Assembly: GCF_023094165.1 (NCBI RefSeq)
Contig: NZ_JALMDK010000003.1
Coordinates: 1-64,000 of the forward strand
DNA length: 64,000 bases
DNA from: Crossiella sp. S99.2
Lineage (GTDB): Bacteria; Actinomycetota; Actinomycetes; Mycobacteriales; Pseudonocardiaceae
Reading direction: 5' to 3'
In this document: positions 28,005 through 39,336 of the stretch, piece by piece
How the letters are laid out: each line of letters opens with the position of its first letter
How positions within the stretch are numbered: position 1 is the first letter of the stretch
The notes under the pieces: generated by a model
Told to the model about the DNA's origin: nothing
Database searches by the model: none
What the model saw: the letters and a program-made list of their open reading frames with translations, nothing else
Position numbers and translations under genes: made by a program

Positions 28005-28210
28005 TGTACGTCTACCTGTTGTGGCACACCAGTCATTTCGGTGGCCGGGACGAGAAGTTGCTGGGCGTCTACGCGACCCGCACCGAGGCCGAGGCCAGGG
28101 TGGAGCGCTCGCGCGCGCTACCCGGTTTCCGGGAGGAGCCCAGCGGCTTCCACATCGCGGAGTACCGGGTCAACTCAGACCAGTGGGCGGAGGGCTTCCT
28201 CACGGTCTGA
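28004..28210 (+). CDS. Small conserved protein (DUF7336-like)
   Basis: A 68-aa protein beginning MYVYLLWHT with LLGVYATRTEAEA and a C-terminal EYRVNSDQWAEGF, as in a widespread small family found near unrelated genes. One compact alpha/beta fold is likely. Translation is coupled to the preceding gene through a TGATG overlap. Function unknown. Confidence 0.68.
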   Translation: MYVYLLWHTSHFGGRDEKLLGVYATRTEAEARVERSRALPGFREEPSGFHIAEYRVNSDQWAEGFLTV

Positions 28211-28339
28211 CCCGGCGCGCCCGTCCGGCCCGGCGAGACCGTTCGCCCCGCCGTGAGCGTCTGGCCCGGCGCGCCGTCTGCCCCGGAGTGATCGCCTGAC
28301 CTGCCGCGACCATCAGACCCGGCGCGGGAGACTGCGCCG
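28211..28339. repeat. Intergenic degenerate direct repeats
   Basis: The element TCTG(A/G)CCCGGCGCGCC or close variants occurs three times (near 28206, 28260 and 28314), about 54 bp apart, between the small DUF gene and the FetB-like gene. No gene is seen. The copies may be remnants of a duplicated leader. Confidence 0.35.
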
Positions 28340-29086
28340 GTGCGCGTTGACCTCGGACCGTCACTGGCGGTCGTGCTCTTGCTGCTGACCGTGGCCGCCG
28401 CCGCGGTGGTCCGCCTCGGCGGCCTCGGCCCGGCCCGCCCGGTGCTCACCGCCGCGGCCCGCGCGGTCCTGCAACTCACGCTGATCTCGCTGGTGCTGCT
28501 GGCCGTGCTGCGCTCGACCGGCTGGACCGCGCTGTTCATCACCGTGATGTGCGCGGTCGCGGTGCTCACCTCGGCCCGCCGACTCGGCGGCCTGCGGCAC
28601 AGCGGCTGGCTCGCCCTGGCCATCGCCGGCGGCGCGCTACCGGTGCTGATCCTGCTGGTGCTCACCGGAATCGTGCCGCCGCAACCGATCGCGGTGCTGC
28701 CCACCGCCGGCATCCTCATCGGCGGCGCGATGACCGCCACCAGCCTGGCCGGCCGGCGGGCCCGGCACGAGTGGCACACCCGGCACGGCGAGTACGAAGC
28801 CGCCCTCGCCCTGGGCCTGCCACCCCGCGACGCGGTCCTCGAACTGTGCCGCCCCACCGCGGGCCAGGCCTTGCTGCCCGCCCTGGACCAGACCCGCACG
28901 GTCGGCCTGGTGACCCTGCCCGGCGCGTTCGTCGGCATGCTGCTCGGCGGCGCCACCCCGCTGGCAGCCGGTGCCACCCAACTGGTTGTGCTCATCGGAT
29001 TACTGGCGGTGGAGGCGATCGCGGTGCTGGTCACGGTCGAACTGATCGCCCGGGGCCACCTCGGCGCACCCCAAGTCAAAGGTTAG
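28340..29086 (+). CDS. FetB/UPF0014 family metal ABC permease
   Basis: A 248-aa membrane protein with about seven hydrophobic helices. It belongs to the UPF0014/FetB family: the region LPTAGILIGGAMTATSLAGRRAR and the motif YEAALALGLPPRDAVLEL are diagnostic. In enterobacteria FetAB exports iron and protects against peroxide. No FetA ATPase gene is adjacent, so an ATPase from elsewhere must serve it. GTG 28340 follows GGGAGA. Its stop codon lies inside the iron box that precedes the siderophore-binding protein gene. Confidence 0.82.
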   Translation: MRVDLGPSLAVVLLLLTVAAAAVVRLGGLGPARPVLTAAARAVLQLTLISLVLLAVLRSTGWTALFITVMCAVAVLTSARRLGGLRHSGWLALAIAGGALPVLILLVLTGIVPPQPIAVLPTAGILIGGAMTATSLAGRRARHEWHTRHGEYEAALALGLPPRDAVLELCRPTAGQALLPALDQTRTVGLVTLPGAFVGMLLGGATPLAAGATQLVVLIGLLAVEAIAVLVTVELIARGHLGAPQVKG

Positions 29087-29096
29087 GCTTCCCTAA
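29078..29096 (+). promoter_or_regulatory. DtxR/IdeR-type iron box
   Basis: Matches 15 of 19 positions of the iron-box consensus TTAGGTTAGGCTAACCTAA, with a perfect inverted repeat TTAGG-N4-CCTAA (29083-29096). It lies 23 nt before the ATG of the siderophore-binding lipoprotein, so iron-dependent repression is expected. Confidence 0.8.
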
Positions 29097-29118
29097 GCAC
29101 GTTACTGGGAGGAAGCAC

Positions 29119-30129
29119 ATGTCCAAGAGAACAACCCTGCCCGCCGTGGCCCTCGCCCTGGCTGCCACGTTGGTGGCCGGCGCCTGCGGATCGGCGGGTA
29201 CGAATTCCCCGGCGGAGCAGGGCGGGGGAGACGGCGTCTTCCCGGTGAAGATCGAGCACAAGTACGGCACCACCGAGATCACCAAGCGCCCCCAGCGCGT
29301 GGTCACCCTGGGCCTGTCCGACCACGAGACGGCGCTGGCGCTGGACGTCAAGCCGGTCGGCGTCGTGGACTGGTTCAAGGAACGCCCCTTCGGCGTTTTC
29401 CCGTGGCAGAAGGAGAAGTGGGCCGGCACCGAGCCCACCATCGTCGGCGAACGCGACGACATCAACATGGAGAAGGTCGCCTCGCTGCGCCCGGACCTGG
29501 TGATCGCGGGCTACTCGGGAATCAAGAAGGAGCAGTACGAGACCCTGACCAAGCTCAACATCCCCGTGGTGGCCCAGTCGGCCAAGCACCCCGACTACGC
29601 CACGCCGTGGGAGGAGATGGCCCGCACCATCGGCAAGGCCCTGGGCAAGGACAAGGAACTCGACGCCAAGATCACCGCGCTGAAGGACCGCTTCGCCAAG
29701 ATCCGCGCCGACCACCCCGAGTGGGCCAAGCAAACCGCCCTGGTCGCCGACACCGCCCAGCCCGGCGTCTACGCCGCCTTCGCCGCCCACGACCCCAAGC
29801 TCGCGTTCCTCCTGGACCTGGGCTTCCAAACCCCAGACCGCCTGCGCCAGGCCCCGAAGGAACAGAACATCATCGAGATCGGCTCCGAAGGCCTCCCCGA
29901 CCTGTTCGAGGTCGACCGCCTGATCTGGCTCACCGAGGACGCCAACCTGGAGAAGAAGGTCAAGGCCGACCCGGTCTACCAGCGCCTCAAGGTCTTCCAG
30001 GACAAGCGCGACATGTACGTCCCCTACAACGAACCCCCCATCGGCGCCGCCATCTCCTTCAACACGGTCCTGAGCATGCCCTACGCCCTGGAACACCTGG
30101 TGCCCCTGCTCGTGAACGCGAAGAAGTAA
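29119..30129 (+). CDS. Iron-siderophore ABC transporter substrate-binding lipoprotein
   Basis: A 336-aa FecB/FepB-type binding protein. The signal peptide has a lipobox at VAGACG (Cys ~24), followed by the two-lobed TroA/FecB fold: KRPQRVVTLGLSDHETALAL, a helical linker, and the C-terminal lobe ending IGAAISFNTVLSMPYALEHL. It captures ferric siderophores outside the membrane for the FecCD permeases encoded at 34190-36303. GGGAGGA precedes ATG 29119 and an iron box lies upstream. A 17-bp hairpin follows the gene. Confidence 0.9.
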   Translation: MSKRTTLPAVALALAATLVAGACGSAGTNSPAEQGGGDGVFPVKIEHKYGTTEITKRPQRVVTLGLSDHETALALDVKPVGVVDWFKERPFGVFPWQKEKWAGTEPTIVGERDDINMEKVASLRPDLVIAGYSGIKKEQYETLTKLNIPVVAQSAKHPDYATPWEEMARTIGKALGKDKELDAKITALKDRFAKIRADHPEWAKQTALVADTAQPGVYAAFAAHDPKLAFLLDLGFQTPDRLRQAPKEQNIIEIGSEGLPDLFEVDRLIWLTEDANLEKKVKADPVYQRLKVFQDKRDMYVPYNEPPIGAAISFNTVLSMPYALEHLVPLLVNAKK

Positions 30130-30151
30130 CCACCGCGAGGACGTAACCACC

Positions 30152-30204
30152 GTGGATCCGGCTGCCGGCCAGCGCATCAGCCGCGGCCCGGCAGCCGGAT
30201 CCAC
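30152..30204 (+). terminator. Long hairpin after the siderophore-binding gene
   Basis: Perfect 17-bp stem: GTGGATCCGGCTGCCGG (30152-30168) and its complement at 30188-30204, with a 19-nt loop. It starts 22 nt after the stop codon and is the likely terminator. Confidence 0.75.
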
Positions 30205-30478
30205 ACCAGCCCAGCCCACGCACCGCTTCCACCTTCGCGCCGGCTGGCTCCGGGTCGGCGTGCCGCTGCCGGCTTCCCGGCGCACCGCTTCCGTCTCCAC
30301 CGCGCCACGGCCCGGCCCGGCTGGCCTTCACTCCGGCCGGCCACTTCGCCCCGCCCCGCGCACCGCTTCTATCTGCGGAACGAAACGATCAGCGACCGAA
30401 GTTCCGCGAGCGATTCTGCTCTGAGCGAACAGCCCCAAACCCGCAGCTCACCCTCGCCGCACCATCGTCCAGACCCGG
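30205..30478. other. Intergenic region with repeated CACCGCTTC motif and repeat A
   Basis: No convincing gene. The nonamer CACCGCTTC occurs at 30221, 30283 and 30361 (62 and 78 bp apart), the last leading into repeat A. The surrounding DNA is C-rich. The open frame crossing it (30152-30424) has no credible start site and overlaps the terminator. Confidence 0.45.
30361..30434 (+). repeat. ~70-nt dispersed repeat, copy A
   Basis: Nearly identical, in inverted orientation, to 39337-39415 (copy B). Both share CACCGCTT, TCTGCGG, AACGAAACGATCAGCG, GTTCCGCG, TTCTGCT and GAGCGAACAGC in the same order. It contains the inverted repeat GCGGAAC (30375-30381) and GTTCCGC (30401-30407). Most differences from copy B fall on third positions of one frame ending in a stop (peptide TKRSATEVPRAILL here), hinting at a former coding end. 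Nature unknown. Confidence 0.65.
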
Positions 30479-32236
30479 CTAAGCCGCGCTCCCGTCACCA
30501 CCGCGCCCGTCCGACCAGGCAGCCCACAACTCAGCGTACCGACCACCGGCCCGCAACAACTCCGCGTGCGCCCCGGACTCCACCACCCGTCCGCCGGCCA
30601 GCACCACCACCCGGTCCGCCGCGGCGGCCTGCGTCAACCGGTGCGCCACCACCAGCGCCGTCCGTCCGGCCAGTGCCGCCATCGCCGCCTGCTCCAGCAC
30701 CCGGGCGCCCGCGCTGCCCGCCTCGGCCGTGGCCTCGTCCAGGATGACCACCGGTGGGTCCGCCAGCACCAGTCGGGCCAGTGCCAGCTGCTGGGCCTGG
30801 GCCACGGTCAGGCGATGGCCGCCCTCACCGACCACAGTGGACAGTCCGTCCGGCAGTCCCTCGGCCCACGTCAGTGCGCCCACCCGAGCCAGCGCCGAGC
30901 GTAACTCCGCCTCGGACGCCTCGGGCCGGGCCAGGCGCAGATCCGCCGCCAGCGACCCGGCGAACACGTGCACTTCCTGGGTCACCAGGGCCACTGTCCG
31001 CCGTAACGCCAGCTCGGCCAACGGCAATCCGCCCACCGTCACCGTGCCGCCGGTCGGCTCGCGCACTCCCGCGATCAACTTGGCCAGGGTGGTCTTGCCC
31101 GCCCCGCTCTCGCCGACCAGCGCCACCCGCTCACCCGGCGCCAGTTCCAGGTCAACTCCGTGCAACACCTCGTGGCCCTGGACATACCCGAAGGTCACGC
31201 CGCTGACCTTGACCGTGGTGTCCACCGGAACCACCGCCCCCGCGGGCTCTGCCACCGCGGGTCGGTCCGCCACGCCCACCAGCCGGGCCAGGCTCGCCGC
31301 CGCCGACTGCGCGTCGTCGGCCAAAGCCAGTGCCGCGCCCACCGGGTTGAACAGGTTGTGCGCGTACAACGCGGCCGCCGTCGCCGTGCCCAGCGACACC
31401 GATCCCTGTGCCACCAACACAAATCCGGTCACCAGCACCGCGCCCAGCCCGATCAGCTCAGCCGTGTTGACCCGACCGTAGAACTGCGTGACCAACCGGA
31501 TCCCGCGCAACGCCAGCGACACCGCGGACTCCGACCGCTCCCGCACCCGGCCGAGCTGCTGACCACCCATTCCCAGCGCCCGCACCGTCGAAGCCCCGCC
31601 AATGGTGTCCAGCAGTTGCTGTTGCTGAGCCCCGACCGCCACCCGGTGCTCGGCGTAGACCCGCAACGCCCGCCCGCCGTACCAGCGCACGGCCTGCACC
31701 TGCACCGGCAACGCGAGCAAGGCGGCGAGCAGGAACCGCCAGTCCAGCACCGCGAACCCGGCCAGCGTCAACACGATCGCCAGCCCCGACTTGGCCAGCA
31801 CCGGCACCGCGTTGCGCACCGCGTCCGCCACCACGGCCACATCCCGGGTGACCCGGGCGGTCAAGTCGCCGGACCCGGCCCGCTCCACCTCACCCAGTGG
31901 CAGCTCCAGGGCCCGCGCGACAAAGCGTTCCCGCAACCGGGCCAGCATGCCCTCGCCCAGCCGCGCCACCATGGCCACCCCACCCGCGGTGGCCACCCCC
32001 TGGACGAGGGCCACCACCACCAGCCACCCCACCGACCAGGCGATGGCATCGGCCGGATCCCGCCCCGCCACCAGGTCGACGATCCGCCCCAGCAACCAGG
32101 GCGTCACCAACCCGACCGCGGTACCCAGCAACAACACCACGAACCCGCCGAGGGCCAGCCCCCGGTGCGCTCGCAGCAAACCCCACACCGCGGCCCAGGT
32201 CCGCCGCCCATCCGCGACCGGCAGCAGTTCCCTCAT
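30479..32236 (-). CDS. ABC exporter half-transporter (intact Walker A, degenerate signature)
   Basis: A 585-aa fused permease-ATPase with six membrane helices (about residues 15-310) and a C-terminal nucleotide-binding domain. Walker A is intact (GESGAGKTT, about 375) and so is the H-loop (VAHRL), but the signature LSGGQ is replaced by LTVAQ. It overlaps the upstream half-transporter by 4 nt and the two surely form a heterodimer. Their place between the siderophore-binding and FecCD genes suggests export of a siderophore or of a product of siderophore processing, but drug export is possible. Confidence 0.88.
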   Translation of the reverse strand: MRELLPVADGRRTWAAVWGLLRAHRGLALGGFVVLLLGTAVGLVTPWLLGRIVDLVAGRDPADAIAWSVGWLVVVALVQGVATAGGVAMVARLGEGMLARLRERFVARALELPLGEVERAGSGDLTARVTRDVAVVADAVRNAVPVLAKSGLAIVLTLAGFAVLDWRFLLAALLALPVQVQAVRWYGGRALRVYAEHRVAVGAQQQQLLDTIGGASTVRALGMGGQQLGRVRERSESAVSLALRGIRLVTQFYGRVNTAELIGLGAVLVTGFVLVAQGSVSLGTATAAALYAHNLFNPVGAALALADDAQSAAASLARLVGVADRPAVAEPAGAVVPVDTTVKVSGVTFGYVQGHEVLHGVDLELAPGERVALVGESGAGKTTLAKLIAGVREPTGGTVTVGGLPLAELALRRTVALVTQEVHVFAGSLAADLRLARPEASEAELRSALARVGALTWAEGLPDGLSTVVGEGGHRLTVAQAQQLALARLVLADPPVVILDEATAEAGSAGARVLEQAAMAALAGRTALVVAHRLTQAAAADRVVVLAGGRVVESGAHAELLRAGGRYAELWAAWSDGRGGDGSAA

Positions 32237-34128
32237 CCCAGCACCGCCGCCCGGTAGTCGGCGTTACCCGCCGCCAGCTCCACATGCCGCCCCTGCGCCA
32301 CAACCCGCCCCCGCGTCACCAGCAACACCCGATCAGCCACGGCCAGCAACGCCGGACTGGACGCCACCACCACCGTGGTGCGCCCGCGCCGCACGTCCCG
32401 GATCCCGGTCGCCAGCCGAGCCTCGGTCACCGCGTCCACCGCGGTGGTCGGTTCGTCCAGCACCAGCACTACGGGATCCGCCGCCAGCGCCCGAGCCAGC
32501 GCGACCCGCTGCCGCTGCCCGCCCGACAACGACCGCCCACGCTCACTCACCGGGGTGTCCAGCCCCGCGGGCAACACCTCGGCCACGCTGTCCACTCCGG
32601 CCGCGACCAATACCCTGGCCAGCTCAGGCGGAATCGACCCACCGTCAACGGGATCCGGTGCCGACGCGGCCGAATTCGCCACAGCACCCGGCGCGGCGGG
32701 AACCGCCCGGACATCCGGTGCGGCGGGAACTGCCACAGCACCCGGCGTGGCCGAAACCGCCACGGCACCTGGCGGGTCGGGAACCGCCCGGACACCCGGC
32801 GCAGCCGGAGCCGCCACGGCGCCCGCCGAGCCCGGCTTCGTCGCGGCCGCGGCCTGGACGTTCTCCAGCACCGTGCCCTCGAACAGCTCCGCGTCGTGCG
32901 CCGCCACCAGCACCGCCGACCGCGCCAGTCGAGCGTCCACAGTGGACAGTGCGACCCCGTCGAGCCACAGCTCGCCCGACTCGGGTTCCACCTCACGACC
33001 CAAGCAGCGCACCAGCATCGCCGCCTCGGCCGGGTCCACGGCCACCACGCCCAGGAACTCGCCCGCCTTGACGATAGCACTGAAATCCAGTGATCCACTC
33101 CGGCTGTCCACAGCCAGCGAACCGGCCGGATTCGCCGGCAGCACGGCGGTCGCGGCGGGCAGCAGCGGGGGAGTGGACAGCACTGCCGCGATGCGGTCGG
33201 CCGAACTCCGGCCCTGGGCGAAGTTCTTGCTCACCCAGGAGAACAACGTCAACGGCCACAACAGGAACTGGGCCAGTCCGACCGCGGTGACCAGTTCGCC
33301 GACGGTGATCGTCCCGTTCGCGGCCAGGTTCGCCCCGACCAGGGCGACCACCGCGAGGAAAATCCCGGTGAGCATGGTCATCGAACCGTCCAGCCAGGAC
33401 TGCGCCCGTGCCGCGCGCACCGCGGCCGCCATCGACTCGCCGCTGATCGTGGCGTACCGCGCGGTCGCGGCCTGTTCGGCGCCGATGCCCTTCAACGCCC
33501 GGAGCCCGGCCACCAGATCCGCCGCGACCCCGGAGGCAAGCGCGGCCCGGTCCTGCTCGGCGTGGCTGCGTCGTTCCAGGGGCCGTCCCAGCGCCCGCGC
33601 CGCCCACAGCAACAACGGCGCGGCCACCAGCACCAGCGCGCCCAGAATCCAGGACGCCCGCAGCAACGCCACCGCGCCGACCACCAGCGCCACCACCGCG
33701 GCCAATCCGGCGGGCAGACCCATGTTCAGCGCCCCGACCCGCTGCGCGTCCCCGGTCGCCACACTGGTCAGCTCGCCCGACAACCGCCCGGTCTCCGCGC
33801 CGCCGCGGGGGTCCAGCACCCGCTCGGTCAACTCGATCCGCAGCCGGTGCGCGGCCCGCTCCGCTGCCCGTTCGCCGAGCCGCGCGCTGAACCGGAAGCT
33901 CAGCGACAGCAGCACGAAGTCCAGCACGAGCACACCCAGCCACCACAGCAGCGTGCTGAGCGAACCGGTGGAGACAGCCTGGTCGATCACCACGCCGATC
34001 AGCACCGGCACCAGTGCCTCGCCGGTCTGATGGCTGGCCGCCAGCACGGCGGAGGACCCGGTCAAGCCGCGTTGGCCGAGGATCGCGCGAGTCAGGACGG
34101 CGCGGCCCGACGTTGTTCCGACGGGCAC
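32233..34128 (-). CDS. ABC exporter half-transporter (degenerate Walker A, intact signature)
   Basis: A 631-aa half-transporter with six helices and a C-terminal NBD. The Walker A position reads VVAVDPAEAAML, lacking the P-loop glycines and lysine. The signature LSGGQRQRVALARAL and Walker B VLVLDEPT are intact, and the H-loop His is replaced by Ser (VVASSPA). Between the Q-loop region and the signature lies a ~60-residue Ala/Pro/Val insertion made of 9-residue repeats. GTG 34128 follows GGGAGGTGAC. The divergent region to the FecCD genes carries an iron box. Confidence 0.88.
   Translation of the reverse strand: MPVGTTSGRAVLTRAILGQRGLTGSSAVLAASHQTGEALVPVLIGVVIDQAVSTGSLSTLLWWLGVLVLDFVLLSLSFRFSARLGERAAERAAHRLRIELTERVLDPRGGAETGRLSGELTSVATGDAQRVGALNMGLPAGLAAVVALVVGAVALLRASWILGALVLVAAPLLLWAARALGRPLERRSHAEQDRAALASGVAADLVAGLRALKGIGAEQAATARYATISGESMAAAVRAARAQSWLDGSMTMLTGIFLAVVALVGANLAANGTITVGELVTAVGLAQFLLWPLTLFSWVSKNFAQGRSSADRIAAVLSTPPLLPAATAVLPANPAGSLAVDSRSGSLDFSAIVKAGEFLGVVAVDPAEAAMLVRCLGREVEPESGELWLDGVALSTVDARLARSAVLVAAHDAELFEGTVLENVQAAAATKPGSAGAVAAPAAPGVRAVPDPPGAVAVSATPGAVAVPAAPDVRAVPAAPGAVANSAASAPDPVDGGSIPPELARVLVAAGVDSVAEVLPAGLDTPVSERGRSLSGGQRQRVALARALAADPVVLVLDEPTTAVDAVTEARLATGIRDVRRGRTTVVVASSPALLAVADRVLLVTRGRVVAQGRHVELAAGNADYRAAVLG
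32687..32821. repeat. 27-bp minisatellite inside the ABC exporter gene (5 units)
   Basis: Five consecutive 27-bp units start at 32687, 32714, 32741, 32768 and 32795, with partly degenerate flanking units. Each encodes nine residues of the type APG(A/V)(V/R)AV-x-x on the minus strand. The array lies within the nucleotide-binding domain, expanding a surface loop, and is in frame throughout. Confidence 0.85.
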
Positions 34129-34143
34129 CCCGTCACCTCCCAG

Positions 34144-34162
34144 TTAGGTAAGGCTACGGTAA
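34144..34162. promoter_or_regulatory. DtxR/IdeR-type iron box in divergent promoter
   Basis: TTAGGTAAGGCTACGGTAA matches 15 of 19 positions of the iron-box consensus. It lies between the divergent ABC exporter (start 34128) and FecCD permease (start 34190) genes and could repress both when iron is plentiful. Confidence 0.75.
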
Positions 34163-34189
34163 CGGAGTACGACTGGGGATGGAGATCAA

Positions 34190-35242
34190 ATGGTCGAGGT
34201 GCTCGCCACACACGGGAGTTCGCCGCCGCGCACGGCCCGTGCTCGCGGGATCGCGGTGCGTGCCGGTGGACTGTTGCTCGCGCTCGCCGCGCTCGCGGTG
34301 GTCTGCCTGCTCAGTGTGTGGTTCGGGCTGAAGTCGATTCCCTTCGCTGAGATCTGGTCGGTGTTGTGGCACAACAACGGCAGCGCCGAAGCGGTGATCG
34401 TGCACGAGCTGCGCATCCCGCGCACGCTGCTCGGCCTGCTCGTCGGCGCCGCGCTCGGACTCTCCGGCGCCCTGATGCAGGCGTTGTCCCGCAACGCCCT
34501 GGCCGATCCCGGACTGCTCGGGGTGACCATGGGCGCCTCCACCACGGTGGTGATCGGCATCGCCTTCCTCGGTGTGTCCGGCACCACCGGCTCCATCGTG
34601 CTCGGCTTCGCCGGCGCCGCTATCGCCTCCCTCGTTGTCTACGTGCTCGGTTCGACCGGCCGGGCCGCGGTCACGCCGGACCGGCTGATCATGGCCGGAG
34701 CGGCGATCACCGCGGTGCTGCTCGCCTTCAACACCGCCGTGCTGCTGCTGGACCCGGCCTCGTTCAACCAGTTCCGCTACTGGAACGCGGGCTCGCTGGC
34801 CGGCCGCCGGATGGACGTGCTGACCGTGGTCGCCCCGTTCCTGGGCGCGGGCATCCTGCTCGCCCTCGGACTGGCCCGCCCGCTCAACGGACTCGCCCTC
34901 GGCGAGGAGACCGGCCGCGCCCTCGGCGTCCACATGGGACGGACCCGCTGGCTCGGCGCGCTCGCCATCACCGTGTTGTGCGGCGCGGCCACCGCGGCGG
35001 CCGGACCCATCAGCTTCCTCGGCCTCGCCGTGCCACACCTGGCCCGGCTGCTGGTCGGCGCCGACCAGCGCTGGGTGCTGCCCTACTCCGCGGTGCTCGC
35101 GCCGATATTGTTGCTGGGCGCGGACATCCTCGGTCGCCTGCTCGTCGCGCCCGCCGAGCTGGCGGTCGGGATCGTGACCGCTTTCCTTGGCGCGCCCGTG
35201 TTCCTCGCCCTGTGCCGCCGCCGGAAGCTGGTGCACTCATGA
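34190..35242 (+). CDS. FecCD family iron-siderophore ABC permease, subunit 1
   Basis: A 350-aa membrane protein with about nine to ten helices of the FecCD family. Typical segments are RIPRTLLGLLVGAALGLSGALMQ (about residue 80), NALADPGLLGV, and the cytoplasmic GRALGVHMGRTRWLG loop that contacts the ATPase, then GPISFLGLAVPHLARLLVG. It forms the import channel for ferric siderophore with the following gene, whose start overlaps by 4 nt. GGGGATGGAG precedes ATG 34190. No FecE-type ATPase follows. Confidence 0.92.
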   Translation: MVEVLATHGSSPPRTARARGIAVRAGGLLLALAALAVVCLLSVWFGLKSIPFAEIWSVLWHNNGSAEAVIVHELRIPRTLLGLLVGAALGLSGALMQALSRNALADPGLLGVTMGASTTVVIGIAFLGVSGTTGSIVLGFAGAAIASLVVYVLGSTGRAAVTPDRLIMAGAAITAVLLAFNTAVLLLDPASFNQFRYWNAGSLAGRRMDVLTVVAPFLGAGILLALGLARPLNGLALGEETGRALGVHMGRTRWLGALAITVLCGAATAAAGPISFLGLAVPHLARLLVGADQRWVLPYSAVLAPILLLGADILGRLLVAPAELAVGIVTAFLGAPVFLALCRRRKLVHS

Positions 35243-36303
35243 CCCGCCTTCAGGAACGTACCACGCCGATCCGGGGCCGGGTGTTGCGTATCCACAGGGG
35301 CTGGTTGTCGGTGCGGGTGGCCCCGCGAACGCTGCTCATGTGCCTGCTGCTCGCCTTCGTCATGGCCACCGCCGGCGTGTTCGGCATGACCACCGGCGAC
35401 TTCCCGCTCACCCCCGGCGAGGTGGTCAACGCCCTGCTGGGACTGGGCGACGGTCCCACCGAGTTCATCGTGGTGACCCTGCGCCTGCCCAGGGTGGTGG
35501 CCGGACTGCTGGTCGGCGCGGCGCTGGCGGTCAGCGGCGCGGTGCTGCAAAGCCTGACCCGGAACCCGTTGGGCAGCCCCGATTTCATGGGGTTCACCAC
35601 CGGCTCGGCCACCGGCGCCATCCTGGTCATCGTCTGGTTCCAGGGCAGCATGGCCGCGATCTCCCTCGGCGCGCTGGTCGGCGGCGGGCTGACCATGGTC
35701 GTCGCCTACCTGCTCGCGTTCTCCCGTGGCGTGCAGGGATTCAGGCTCGTGCTGGTCGGCATCGGGCTGAGCAGCCTGCTGCTCTCGGTCAACCTGTACC
35801 TGATCACCAGCGCGAGCCTGCACCTGGCGCTGGCCGCGGAGGCATGGCAGACCGGCACCCTCAACGGCCGCACCTGGAACCACTTGCTGCCGCTGATCGT
35901 GGCCATGGCGGTGCTGCTGCCGGTCGCGCTGTACTACGGGCGCAGGCTGTCGGCGCTGGAGATGGGCGATGAGATCGCGGCCACGCTGGGGGTGCGGGTC
36001 GAACCCACCCGCCTGGTGCTGCTCGGCATCAGCGTCACCCTGGCCGCGCTGGCCACCGCCGCGGCCGGGCCGATCGCGTTCGTGGCACTGGCCGCCCCGC
36101 AGCTGGCCCGCCGACTCACCGCCGCGCCGGGCCCCAACCTGTTCGCCTCCGCGCTGATGGGCGCCGCGCTGCTGTTGGTCAGCGACCTTGCGGTGCAACG
36201 GATCTTCGCGCCGGTGCAGCTCCCGGTGGGCATCATCACCGGCGGGATCGGCGGGCTGTACCTGGTGTGGCTGCTGGTCCACGAGTGGCGCCGGGGCCGG
36301 TAG
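35239..36303 (+). CDS. FecCD family iron-siderophore ABC permease, subunit 2
   Basis: A 354-aa paralogue of the preceding permease with about ten helices. It has the family motifs LRLPRVVAGLLVGAALAVSGAVLQ, NPLGSPDFMGFTTGS and the coupling-loop region AATLGVRVEPTRLVLLG followed by GPIAFVALAAPQLARRL. ATG 35239 overlaps the stop of subunit 1 (ATGA). Together with the binding lipoprotein at 29119 it makes an importer that lacks only an ATPase in this window. Confidence 0.92.
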   Translation: MTRLQERTTPIRGRVLRIHRGWLSVRVAPRTLLMCLLLAFVMATAGVFGMTTGDFPLTPGEVVNALLGLGDGPTEFIVVTLRLPRVVAGLLVGAALAVSGAVLQSLTRNPLGSPDFMGFTTGSATGAILVIVWFQGSMAAISLGALVGGGLTMVVAYLLAFSRGVQGFRLVLVGIGLSSLLLSVNLYLITSASLHLALAAEAWQTGTLNGRTWNHLLPLIVAMAVLLPVALYYGRRLSALEMGDEIAATLGVRVEPTRLVLLGISVTLAALATAAAGPIAFVALAAPQLARRLTAAPGPNLFASALMGAALLLVSDLAVQRIFAPVQLPVGIITGGIGGLYLVWLLVHEWRRGR

Positions 36304-39218
<2,915 letters not shown>

Positions 39219-39238
39219 TCGCCCCACACCGCAACCCC

Positions 39239-39277
39239 CAACGTCGGCCACGCCCACCCAGGGCGTGGCCGACGTTG
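39239..39277 (+). terminator. 17-bp terminator hairpin after geosmin synthase
   Basis: Perfect 17-bp stem with a 5-nt loop ACCCA: left arm 39239-39255 (CAACGTCGGCCACGCCC), right arm 39261-39277. It starts 20 nt after the stop codon. Confidence 0.85.
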
Positions 39278-39336
39278 TCGCATGCCCAGTTCCCGTTGTG
39301 CCCCTTGCCATCCAGACTCCAGACGCGGGCCCGATC

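Noticed and set aside
30152..30424. 90-codon open frame after the siderophore-binding gene
   Set aside because: Begins inside the terminator hairpin and is Pro/Arg-rich; only its last 15 codons are of interest, through the match to the repeat at 39337-39415.
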